Source: Aphelenchoides besseyi (Eukaryota > Nematoda > Chromadorea > Rhabditida > Aphelenchoididae). From it: a DNA stretch of 64,000 nt. Position 1 is the first letter of the stretch; each line of letters begins with the position of its first letter. Positions 1-9,546 of this stretch are shown here, piece by piece. The stretch spans positions 806,001 through 870,000 of the forward strand of contig JAMPIQ010000003.1 of assembly GCA_024699855.1 (NCBI GenBank), in the 5' to 3' direction. The notes beneath the pieces were generated by a model. The model ran no database searches, was not told where the DNA came from, and worked only from the letters and a program-made list of their open reading frames with translations. The position numbers and the translations under genes were made by a program.

Positions 1-817
1 ACATGGGTTTTCAGCGACGAAAAGCGCTTTTGTCTGGAAGGGCCGGACAGTGCAGGTTCGTATGGAACCGAAAACGTTCATTTGAAGCGATACAAGCGAC
101 AAATGGGCGGTGGATCAATCATGATCCTCGGTGCCATCTGTTCAACCGCAAAACTGCTGATCAACGTAAATTCTTCGTCTATCTCTTCAACATTTGATGG
201 CAATTTTATCCGTTATAGGTCTGCAACAATCACTACAAGGCAGTCGACTACTTTTCGGATCTCAATTTGAAGTTCTTACTGTGGATCCGAAAGCAAATGA
301 GACGCCGGTCCTGGGCGTGGCAACAAGACCTGACACTAATTCACACGGCGAAGGCCAGCACTGACTTCTTACTCGACCAGGAAGTAGCTACGAGCGATTG
401 ACCATCGCGTGGCCCAGATCTGAATCCGATGGAGAACGTTTGGAAGCTGATGGAAGACGAAATATACAAGAATGGCCAATTTCGCACAAAGCCCGAACCT
501 CTAACCGCAATCCATTGCGCCGCCCCGAAGTTTAAGGCTCAGACGATTGAGACCCTGTTCTCCTGTATGAATAAACGTCTTGTGGACGTGGTCGAAAAGC
601 GAGGCGCGCAGATATCTCAACAAAACAAAGTGTCTTCCAAACTTTTGTCCACCCCCATTTTCAATTTTTGTTAATTTTTTTTATTGCTTAAATTTTTTCA
701 ACTTTTTTATGTTCATTCAAATGCTCTTCGAATAAAAACTCTAATGTACAAAAACCGACCTGTTCCCTTCAGCCATTCGCGAGATACAGGTGTCTTCCAA
801 ACTTTTGTCCAGTACTG
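1..817 (+). mobile_element. Tc1-like DNA transposon, copy A, 5' end outside the window
   Basis: A degraded Tc1/mariner-superfamily element of the Tc1 branch. The 3' terminal inverted repeat is at 791-817, ends in CAGTACTG read inward, and is followed by the TA target at 818-819. A second copy of the 20-bp repeat core lies at 631-650, so the right end carries a subterminal direct repeat. The same element in opposite orientation occupies 63504-64000. The assignment rests on the transposase-like translation, the TIR and the TA target. Confidence 0.85.
3..630 (+). pseudogene. Tc1-like transposase remnant
   Basis: Broken transposase of the DDE/D type, which would act in the nucleus to cut and paste its own element. 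The translation shows a 'FSDEKRF' block carrying the first catalytic Asp, then a 'GGGSIMILGAI' block. A 'QDLTLIHTAKAS' stretch matches the usual second-Asp block, and a 'DLNPMENVWKLMEDEIYK' block carries the usual catalytic Glu. These pieces lie in different frames, with stops at about 363 and 400. The copy at the far end of the window shares the disruption just before the DLNPMEN block, so the lesion predates their separation. It is non-functional as seen here. Confidence 0.8.
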
Positions 818-951
818 TAATTCAAAACCATCGATTTTTTGTCCGCCATCCGACTATTGGTAAAAATCGATTAAACGACCACTTCAGATCGTTGATTTCT
901 GTTCTTCACTAGTCAGTTTATTGAATAAGTCGAATAGCGAGTAGTCTTCAG

Positions 952-1665
952 ATTACTGGCGAGACCGATTCAATGAGTTCGTATCAAGTCACTCGCTATT
1001 ACCGACCACCAGAACTTTTGCTCGGTTCTCACAAATACAATGCAGCTATTGGTAGGATTCTCAATTAAATGAATACCACAGATCGACTGTTTTCAGATAT
1101 CTGGTCGGCAGGATGTGTGTTCCTTGAAATGCTCCGCGGACGCACTTTTTTGCCGGGAACTTCAACTGAAAACCAACTCGAGAAGATCGTCGACTGTTTT
1201 GGACTTCCGACCGCCGAACAAGTTCGCTCGATGTACGCACGTTGTCCACGTTTGCTGCAAAAAGTATCCGTGGCCTATGCCGTAAGTATTTGAGTTGCTA
1301 TGATCAGTAATTTTGGAGTTTCAGGCTCAAAACTACGAATCTCGTGGTGGCAACAGTTTGACCCGCTTGTTACCCGATGCTCCACCACAAGCCATCCAAT
1401 TGCTCGAAAAGATCTTCGACTACAATCCACGCAGTCGTTTGTGTGGACCTTGACTTCTAGGATCTTCGTTCTTCGACGAGATCTTCGGCTCCAACAATCA
1501 ACGCAAGAGCAAACCGTTGGATCTTTTGACTCGTGTTGTAAGTTTTTATTTCTCAGTCTTGTTTCATGCTTGTTCCAGGATTTAGCTCGTGCTGTTGCTG
1601 GTGACTTGAGTCGTGAATCATTGAAATCGCACACGGGTGCAGGAAGTGGCGAAGTACCACGCTGA
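952..1665 (+). pseudogene. CMGC (GSK3/MAPK-like) protein kinase, C-lobe only, in-frame stop
   Basis: Exons 952-1051, 1097-1281, 1325-1537 and 1579-1665 join in phase to give the second half of a Ser/Thr kinase domain. It has the activation-segment end with 'VTRYYRPPELLLG', then 'DIWSAGCVFLEML', the subdomain X-XI helices and a 'NPRSRL' arginine block. The alpha-I region (FFDEIF) is followed by a basic tail, and AATAAA lies at 1683. The N-lobe, catalytic loop and DFG are absent here. They could lie upstream of the Tc1 copy, which would then sit in an intron. A TGA at 1451-1453 interrupts the frame just before FFDEIF, so the gene is probably dead or carries a sequence error. The best family guess is a nematode GSK3-like kinase. 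Confidence 0.75.
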
Positions 1666-1731
1666 TTTTACTGATTTCCAACAATAAACATTTCACAATT
1701 CATTCGCCAATATTTTTACTATTCGAATATA

Positions 1732-3117
1732 TTGGGTTGTTACTAAAGTTTTGTCCGATTGCGTCATGAGTGACCTAAATTAGGAATGAAAGAAATTGAC
1801 CGTTCGGTTGGAAGTGTGTGAACGAAGTTCGGTTGTTCAGCTGCCTACTGTCCTAAGTATGGTTTTCGTTGTAGATTAGAATTCATTTATTAAAATTAAC
1901 ACAAATCATCAAAAATACTCGCCATTTGAGTTGATAGTTCGGCGCCACCGTCCGGGCAATTGGGTGATTCCGCGCGTGTAGAAGGATCGATGACGGGAGG
2001 CGAAGAACGAGTTGAGGGACCGGCGAAGATGATCGACGTCGTTGAATCGGCGTCCTCGTATCCACGTCTTTAGCGAACGGAAGAGATGGTAGTCCGTTGG
2101 CGAAAGGTCCGGAGAGTACGGCGGGTGCTCGATGGCCGTCCAACCCAAAGTCCTCAGGTGCTGTTGAGTTCTTCGGGCGGTGTGCGGTCGCGCGTTGTCC
2201 TGGAGCAGTAGAACGTCGTGGCGATGACGAAGGGCGGCGGCAACTCGATCCATTTGGGCACAGTACAGTTCCGAAGTGATCGTCTGCCCGCGGTCCAACA
2301 ACTCCCAGTGCACAACACCTAACCGATTCCACCAAACAGAAAGCATAACTTTTGTTTGGAAAAGATTCGGCCGGGGTGTACCACCCAGTCGCTGATTGGG
2401 ACGCAACCATTGCCCACGGCGATATGGATTGTCAAGTTGGACCCATGTTTCGTCGCAGGTTAGGAGCCGGTGAACGAACGGGTTGGCACGTTGCTGCTGG
2501 AGGAGATTTTCGGCAGCCCGGACTCGCCGTTGCTTCTGCAGGTCCGTCAACTCGTGGGGTACCCACCGTCCTCGTCGATGCCGGAGACCTAAACGAGAAT
2601 AACCATTAGTGATTGTAAACATAAAGAATTGCTTGCCCGCTCGTCTTAATGTTCTCCAAACGGTTATATGGCAACAACCATTAGCCAATTCGCGAGTTGA
2701 TTGCGCAGGTCGATTGGACACAGCGTTGAGAACCGTCGGTTGATGAACCGTTGGCGGACGTCCTGCTCGTGGTTGATCGGCCAAATCCTCGAGTCCATCG
2801 TCGAACTTTTTGAACCATCGACATGCCGTCCTCTCGGTGGTCGTTCGCGCTCCATGTGCCAAGTTGGTCATGGCGGCGGCTTTGGCGGGGGAGTGACGGA
2901 GACGATATTCGTTGAGAAGCAGAAGTCGCATTTGTTCACGAGTGAGGCCCATTTGACGAAATTAGTCAAGGAAACAGGAGTAGCGATGTCGAGAAACAGC
3001 AGATCCAATAAATCAAATTTGACACTTCGTTTAATTTCCAATCAACCGGTCAATTTCTTTCGTTCCAATTTTAGAAAATGCATTGCGCAATCAGACAAAA
3101 CTTTAGTAACAACCCAA
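1732..3117 (-). mobile_element. mariner element, structurally complete
   Basis: A 1386-bp element bounded by 32-bp terminal inverted repeats at 1732-1763 and 3086-3117 that differ at one position, each flanked by the TA target (1730-1731 and 3118-3119). It contains one uninterrupted transposase ORF on the minus strand. It lies between the kinase remnant and the carboxylesterase remnant. Confidence 0.93.
1909..2952 (-). CDS. mariner transposase, DD34D
   Basis: A 347-residue protein, the normal length for mariner transposases (about 345). It would bind its TIRs through N-terminal HTH domains, then excise and reinsert the element at TA. The HTH region is at about residues 1-110. A WVPHEL linker motif follows at about 132. 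The catalytic triad is visible: Asp in 'TCDETWV', Asp in 'QDNARPHTA' and Asp in 'YSPDLSPTDYHLF', with 34 residues between the second and third. There are no stops or frameshifts. Residues around 108-124 look like a short insertion relative to the family. The start chosen is the first ATG before the helix-rich 'LTREQMRLLLL'. With its near-perfect TIRs, this copy may still be active. Confidence 0.92.
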   Translation of the reverse strand: MGLTREQMRLLLLNEYRLRHSPAKAAAMTNLAHGARTTTERTACRWFKKFDDGLEDLADQPRAGRPPTVHQPTVLNAVSNRPAQSTRELANGCCHITVWRTLRRAGKQFFMFTITNGYSRLGLRHRRGRWVPHELTDLQKQRRVRAAENLLQQQRANPFVHRLLTCDETWVQLDNPYRRGQWLRPNQRLGGTPRPNLFQTKVMLSVWWNRLGVVHWELLDRGQTITSELYCAQMDRVAAALRHRHDVLLLQDNARPHTARRTQQHLRTLGWTAIEHPPYSPDLSPTDYHLFRSLKTWIRGRRFNDVDHLRRSLNSFFASRHRSFYTRGITQLPGRWRRTINSNGEYF

Positions 3118-3139
3118 TATTTTAACGTGCCTGCATAAC

Positions 3140-3282
3140 TGTTGGGTAGTGGAATCTCACAACGTCTTGGCCTTCCGTTCTGACGCGGTAGGCCGTTGTT
3201 TTTTGTTTTGGACTCTCGTGGGATGATTATTGTTGTTGGTATCTTAATTCTAATAAACACTTTGTAACTAAAGGACTCAACA
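3140..3282 (+). repeat. left LTR
   Basis: A 143-bp repeat that begins TGTTGGG and ends in CA, with the same sequence as 7698-7840. It contains an AATAAA-like signal near its 3' end. Confidence 0.95.
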
Positions 3283-3284
3283 AA

Positions 3285-3302
3285 TTGGCGCAGTCAACAT
3301 CG
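3285..3302 (+). other. candidate tRNA primer-binding site
   Basis: Just inside the left LTR the sequence contains TGGCGCAGTC, a form common at the primer-binding sites of gypsy-type elements. The priming tRNA cannot be assigned with certainty from the sequence alone. Confidence 0.6.
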
Positions 3303-3363
3303 AAAAGAACCAACTAAAAGGTGAAAGTTTTGAAGAATTGTTGTTGCTCGTGGAATTTCAGCA

Positions 3364-6300
3364 ATGGAATCGGTAATAAAGACTTGCAAGATCCAAATAT
3401 CACGCTCTTCAAATACGATCCGAGAAGCAATCAAGCAAATCGATGCCTTGGAGAAGGAGAGCCTTACCGCCGACGGCCGAAAAAAACTCATCAAATTGGA
3501 AGCTATTTTGCGAAACTCTATCGCAAATATTACCAAATACGAGGAAAAGTGGTCGCTCGCGGGAGGAGATGATATGGACGACTACACAGCAAACACGAAC
3601 GACTACATCCAAGCGATACTGGAAGGACAGGTTGCGATGGACGACGTTCAAGCGATGTTGGAACCGAAAAGAACGACCACAACAACAGCAACGACTGGTG
3701 GAATCACGTCGTCGGCCACATCGATGTTAGCTGAAGCACGAAATCTCCTGCCGACGTTCAAATACGTCAAAGAAGGAGAGCAGGATTTCGACGACTACCT
3801 GCTACGTTTCAAAGCAGTAGTCGAGACAACAACGCTTACGACGAGTCAACAACGAACGTTGCTATTGTCGGTTCTTGGAGACTCCGAACTCACTCGTTTG
3901 CGAGACAGTTTGATGCCCAACGCACCGGAACTTTGCACACTCGACATCCTCACTGCGAAACTCAAGGTTCTGTTCTCTAATCGGAAGACTCTATTTCAGA
4001 AGAGACTCGACTTTCTATCCGCACGACATGCAGCTGGTGAGTCAATTGATGAACTTGCAGATCGCGTTAACAAGTTGTTCGCTCAAGCAAATTGGGGAGC
4101 AATGTCGAGCGAGCAAATCAAGAGCTTGATCTTGGTCAACTCGTTGAAAGCCGCTGGGGACGAACCGTTCACGAGTGCAGTTCTGCGCGAAATCGAGAGC
4201 AAAGAAGGAGACACTACGTTGGATGGATTGCGAGTGATCTGCCGAGGAGTCGAGAATCACGCTCGAAATTGCCAACGAATGAAAATGGAGGACCCTACCT
4301 CGTTCATCAAACAAGTCAACGAGTCCGAAGAGCAGATTGCCAAGTTCGAGTACAAGAAGACGACGAAGAAGAGACAATCAAAAAAGAACTCACCGACACC
4401 CGAAGAGCCACCGTCCACTGGAAAAGAGTGCGGCAAATGCGGTCGAGTCCACGAGAAGAAGAACTGTCCGGCATTCAAGTCCACATGCAACCAATGTGGT
4501 AAAACAGGACATTGGGCAGCAAAATGCCGAACGAAGGCGCTTAACACCATCAACATCAGCCAAATGCTGGTCAACGTGCCGAAGACACAACCCGTCAAAC
4601 GAACCGTCTTGATCAATGGAATCGAAATGGAGTTCGAGTTGGATTCGGGAGCACGAGTGTGTGCAATTGGGCTGCGACAGTTAAAAGAACTGGGCAACCC
4701 GAAGTTGCAAGCGTCCAAAGTGAACGTTCGGGGAGCCGATGGTAAGCCAATTCAAGTTCAAGGATCATTTCAGGCAACGATTGATTGGCGAGGAGTCAAA
4801 GGACAATCGGAGGTCTTGGTCTTGAACATGGAGAATCAAGCGCTACTTTCGTTGGACATCATCACAGCACTGGGAATGTGTGAATTTCACGATGAGCCGA
4901 AATTGAACCAAATGGTCGAAACCGCTAAGTTGCCATTTAGGAATCAGAAGTTTTCGAAATTGTTTGCAGAAGGACTGGGACGATGCAAAACGTTGACAGC
5001 GAAACTACACATCGATCCGAACTGCAAACCAACTCATCTGTCTCGTCGTCCGTTGGCATTGGCAATTGAACCATTGGTCGAAAAGGAGATTGAACGATTG
5101 GTCGAAATGAAGATCCTGAAGCAGGTGGACCGATCAAAATGGGCAACTCCGATTGTGGTCGCGAAGAAACCACAAGGCAAAATTCGGATTTGCGCTGATT
5201 ACAGCACCGGATTGAACCGAGCTCTGGAAACGGACAAGTACCCGCTACCAAACATCGAGGAAGTTTTTGCCAAATTAGCAGGCTGTAACACGTTTTCGCA
5301 GTTAGACCTTTCAGATGCTTACCATCAAGTCGAGTTGGACGAGGAATCACGTTCGTTAACGACGATCACAACTCATCGCGGTCTGTTCGAGTATCAACGG
5401 TTGAACTTCGGACTGAAAACAGCACCGGCGATTTTCCAACGGATCATGGACCAAATCTTGGCGGGACTACCCGGAGTGATCGTGTATTTGGACGACATTT
5501 TGGTCTGCGGTCGAACAGTTCAGGAACACGACGAACGTTTGAATCAAGTACTCGAGAAGTTGCAACTCACAGGTTTTCGACTTCAACTTCCGAAATGCAA
5601 ATTCAACGCAAAAGCCGTCACGTATCTGGGAGCAATCGTTGACGAGCACGGAATTGGACCGGATCCAGCGAAGTTGGAAGCAATCCGAAAACTCCGAAAA
5701 CCGGAGACGGAAGGTGAAGTTCGAGCATTTTTAGGCTTCGTCAATTACTATGGAAAGTTCATCAAGAATCTGCACATCCACAAACAGCCGCTGGAGGAAC
5801 TCACGCACCAAAGAACGGAGTTCAAATGGACGAAGAGACACGATCAAGCGTTCGAAAAGCTCAAGGAAGTTTTGTTAACAGATTTCTCGCTAGCTCACTA
5901 CAACCCAAACAAAACTCTGATTGTAGCTGCGGATGCGAGTCCAACCGGAATGGGAGGCACCTTAATGCAACGAGACGAAAATGGAACGGTGGAAACAGTC
6001 TTCCACATGAGCAAATCGTTCACTGACGCCGAGCGAAATTACTCGCAAATTGAACGTGAAGCGCTGGGCTTAGTTCTAGCTGTCGAACGCTTCCGCAAGT
6101 TTGTGTATGGTAGACAATTTTACTTACAGACCGACCATCGTCCGTTACTCGCACTGTTCCGAACCGACCAGACAAAAGGATTAGACGCGCGTACGTCAAG
6201 TCGACTCTCCAGATGGGCATTGCGACTGTTGGGATTCGATTTCAAAATCGAATATGTCAACACCAAGGAATTTGGGTACGTCGATGCACTGTCGCGATTG

Positions 6301-7564
6301 ATCGACGAAAAACGAGAACACGCGGATCCACAACTCGAGGAAGTCATTGGAAACTTGCGGGTCGAAGAAGTGGAACTGTCAACCCTCGGAGAAGAGATTC
6401 AGGAATCAATGGGAGTCGGATCGAATAGTGAGAAGTTTAAAAAGTCTATTTCCAGCGACCCCGCGTTCCACAAACTGCTCAATCGAGTGCAGAATGAATG
6501 GACAGACGACGACAAGAACGACGAGCTCATTGGCAAATTCTACTCGCTGCGCAACGAACTCTACGCCGTCGATGGACTCATCATGTTCCGAGATCGTTTT
6601 GTGGTGCCACCGAATCTACGAACAGAAATTTTGGAGAAGATCCACGATGGTCATCCCGGAATCCGACATTCGAAACAACGAGCTCGTGCCACAGTCTTTT
6701 GGCCTGGAATCGACAACGACATCGAACAAATGGTCCGAAAACTGTTCCGCTTGTGCTGAGGTGGCCGTCGCGCCTCGAAAAGCTCCGTTGTCACCGTGGC
6801 CTGAAACGCAAGAACCATGGGACCGAATCCACATCGACTTCGCAGGACCGATCGATGGAAACTTCATTTTGGTGGTTGTCGATGCGAGCACCAACTGGAT
6901 TTGGACTCAGAAGATGAAAACAATCACCGCTCAACGAACGACCGAAGTTCTGGAGAAACTTTTCTACCTCACGGGACCACCAAAAACGCTGATCTCTGAT
7001 AATGGAACTCAATTTGCTTCTGATTACTTTCATAAGTTTTGTAAGTCTTTGGGAATTGTCCACCTCTTTTCTCCGCCTTACCACCCCCAATCAAACGGGA
7101 GGGCCGAACGAGCTGTTGCTCGGGTGAAAACCGCAATCTTAAAGGAAGGAAGAGGTCTTGGGGCTCTCGGACTTATCACGTATCAGCTCAACGTCAACCC
7201 GAGTGATACAAATGATGGCACCAGTGCGGCAAACGCATTCTACAAACGAAAGGTTCGTACGCCTCTGGAGATGCTGCTCCCGAACCGCCAAACCACAAAG
7301 TCAACAGCGAAATCAGCGAAACAAACCGCCAACTTCAATCGCCACCACGGAGCCCGATTGCGCAACTTCACGATTGGAAGCTCTGTTCTCGTCGACCTCA
7401 ACCCTAAACGACGAGTTACCGGTCAAATCCTACGCTTCAATGGAACCCGATCAATCACAATTCAAACTCAAAATGGACCCGTCACGCGTCACATGAACCA
7501 CGTCCATCTACGACCGAAGGAGCCGGAGAGTTCTGAGTCTCGACCGACTGATAAGTTGGGTTGA
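3364..7564 (+). pseudogene. gag-pol polyprotein with a frame break in the integrase zinc finger
   Basis: The first frame runs 1131 codons from the ATG at 3364. It encodes a gag-like region, then two CCHC knuckles (about residues 355-385) and a protease with a DSG active site (about 426). The reverse transcriptase has YLDD at about 708, and the RNase H has its DAS motif at about 856. The HHCC integrase finger begins near 1095. A single extra base near 6742 shifts the frame inside that finger. The rest of integrase is open in the next frame to 7564, with the D,D,E core (ISDNGTQF and the NGRAERA helix) and a C-terminal domain. Gag and pol are one frame, without a programmed slip site between them. 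Either this copy is inactive or the shift is a sequence error. Confidence 0.9.
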
Positions 7565-7682
7565 TCTTGGGAATGGTTAGTGGCCCGTGGTAATCTTCTG
7601 TTAGCTTGTTATCGTTATTTTTGTTTCAACTGTTATTGTTAAGTTTGTTTATCTGTTATCTCAATCATGGGACTTTCAATGT

Positions 7683-7697
7683 AAAGAAAGGGAGGGA
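7683..7697 (+). other. polypurine tract
   Basis: A run of 15 purines directly abuts the right LTR, the expected plus-strand priming site of the retrotransposon. Confidence 0.75.
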
Positions 7698-7840
7698 TGT
7701 TGGGTAGTGGAATCTCACAACGTCTTGGCCTTCCGTTCTGACGCGGTAGGCCGTTGTTTTTTGTTTTGGACTCTCGTGGGATGATTATTGTTGTTGGTAT
7801 CTTAATTCTAATAAACACTTTGTAACTAAAGGACTCAACA
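7698..7840 (+). repeat. right LTR
   Basis: A 143-bp copy identical to the left LTR, followed by the ATAAC target duplication. Confidence 0.95.
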
Positions 7841-7845
7841 ATAAC

Positions 7846-8121
7846 ACTACCAACCAAACGGTCTTACAATGGCCGGAATATTCACGCACTCATCCTGAAC
7901 TCCCGTTGTACCTCGCGGACAACAGCGACCGAATCTCAGGCGAGTGAGGTAAAGAGAAGTGAAACGAACTATTGCACTTCAGAAACTTCCGGAAATATCT
8001 GCCTAATAAACGAAAACGACCCAAAAATGAAGCTTTCGACCTTTCATTCCAACGACGAGCTGATTGTCGCTCCATTCAATCGATTCATCTACGTATTTCG
8101 TTACTTGACCGTGAAGATTGA
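7846..8121 (+). pseudogene. C-terminal remnant of a type-B carboxylesterase
   Basis: Directly after the retrotransposon an open frame reads 'LQWPEYSRTHPELPLYLA'. It then splices (intron about 7945-7982) into 'ENFRKYLPNKRKRPK', ending at TGA 8119-8121. The WPxY, aliphatic-strand and NFRK pattern matches the end of the alpha/beta-hydrolase domain in carboxylesterases and cholinesterases. The catalytic domain is missing. On the left side only 3122-3139 continues the frame before the mariner. The LTR element therefore appears to have inserted in, or just upstream of, a carboxylesterase piece that was already truncated. The family call rests on this short C-terminal pattern. Confidence 0.55.
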
Positions 8122-8593
8122 AGCAGACGACAGCTTCAAAGCAACAGCATCAGGAGATTTGCTCGGCAACACAACAAAAACAGTCTTTTTCTTGGATACA
8201 ATAGGGTTGAAGTCAAAAAAAGCAAATTGAATGTTCAATGGTCGTATAACCGCCGTAAGAACGACGAAAAAACGTTGATTTATTGCGTAAACAACTCCAA
8301 TTACCGAAACCCGTCAAAAGCCTATCGGTTCGTTTTTAAGTGATTATTTATTGTCCAAAGAACTAAAAACACTTCCAATGAACCTGATTTCCTGGCTGAG
8401 TTGACTTGGCTGAGATTGGAACGTATATTCGACCCTCAACCTATGACTCGCGATTACATCATTAGATAAATGCCTTCAAGCAAAAATCTCCGTTCTTTGG
8501 CTTCTAATTTACTCGTGAAGACAAGTCCACATTAAACTTGTTGGCGTGATAAGAGTGCATACCAACAAAGAAAGTAACTTCATGATCCACACA
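8122..8593. other. intergenic, unassigned open frame
   Basis: Between the esterase remnant and the next gene. One plus-strand frame is open from about 8199 to a TGA at 8341-8343 (it contains 'KSKLNVQWSYNRRKND') but has no recognised start or family. It could be another exon of a decayed gene. A possible polyadenylation signal for the minus-strand gene to the right lies near 8347-8352. Confidence 0.3.
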
Positions 8594-9316
8594 TTAGGGT
8601 TGGTCAGTAACCGCTGTTGCATTGATGTATTGAGCTTCACCACGATATTTTGGCTAAATCAACAGAATAGTAAAACAAAGAATAAGAACCAACGTATATG
8701 ACCATTCGAGTTTCGTCCATATATATAGGAGCGGGAACTTCAATGCGAAACTTCGACTTTAGCCATCCGTCATTCAACATGTCAAACAATTTCTCGTTTA
8801 CGCATCCAACAAGCTGCTCTTTTGGATATGTTCCAAGAGTTCCATTAGGTGCAATACGCAAATTGTATTCACCATTCGGGTCTATGACGTGACCTAAAAT
8901 CAATTGATTTGAAACAAACACGAACTCACCGATTCCCAAAACCCAATGATCGTGATAACGATGGTATGCTCGAAACTTAAGTGTGCAGTTATCGCCGATA
9001 TGCACAAAGAATCTGAAGTTGTGTACAAAACACAAGTAAAAAATGAACTTACTTGGTCCGCATGTACACGCGAGCCGCCACGTCGATGTACAGATATCCG
9101 TCGTTCTTCCATTTGATTTCCATTTCTGCATCTTTGCAGTATTCAAAATAGCTACAACGGCTCTTCTTGAAATGTATGAGTTTCACAGGGAACCTACAAA
9201 TACGATCGATCCTCTTTGACTTTCTTTTCGTAAAAACACGAATTGTCGATTTCGCCGTGAGTCCAATACTCCAAAATGACGATCACAAAAACAAAGAGAG
9301 CGAACGAAAACTGCAT
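8594..9316 (-). CDS. secreted or membrane-anchored orphan protein
   Basis: Four or five minus-strand exons join in phase. The first, from the ATG at 9316, encodes a hydrophobic leader (MQFSFALFVFVIVILE) typical of a signal peptide. Later exons give a mature chain with 'CSYFEYCKDAEMEIKW', 'FFVHIGDNCTLKFRAYHRYH' and 'VIDPNGEYNLRIAPNG'. The last exon is taken to begin at 'PKYRGEAQYINATAV', after an intron with a GTTGGT donor. The two outermost introns are the least certain. Cysteines and beta-rich blocks suggest an extracellular fold. I do not recognise the family. The gene faces the calponin gene's 3' end on the same strand. Confidence 0.55.
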
Positions 9317-9546
9317 TTCAACGATCAAACGACCACACGATTGTGGTTTAAAACTTTCAAATGATTCCATTGATTCTATCCATTTATTTGGCTCTAACAC
9401 ACGAATTGAACAAAACGGAAATCTCTCGGCTTCAAAAGTCTTTTACAAAGAAACTAAATAGCTAAAAGCAATTTCAGACGGAATGCACACAACAAGACTT
9501 ATATCATGGATTATAATTGGCACACAATTCGGACAATAAGACGAAA

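Larger units (their letters stand above)
3140..7840 (+). mobile_element. Ty3/gypsy-type LTR retrotransposon, young insertion
   Basis: A 4701-bp element with two 143-bp LTRs that I find identical by eye, and a 5-bp target duplication ATAAC at 3135-3139 and 7841-7845. A tRNA primer-binding site follows the left LTR and a purine-rich tract precedes the right one. The internal part encodes gag-pol in the order gag, protease, reverse transcriptase, RNase H, integrase, which is Ty3 order. No envelope-like ORF is seen. Identical LTRs imply a very recent insertion. Confidence 0.95.

Noticed and set aside
1451..1453. TGA as a selenocysteine codon in the kinase remnant
   Set aside because: Kinases of this family have no Cys or selenocysteine there and no SECIS-like structure was sought or seen; a nonsense mutation is simpler.
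8027..8230. ORF starting MKLSTFHSNDELIV on the plus strand
   Set aside because: A different frame joins the preceding exon in phase and gives esterase-like sequence with NFRK, so this ORF is likely a shadow.
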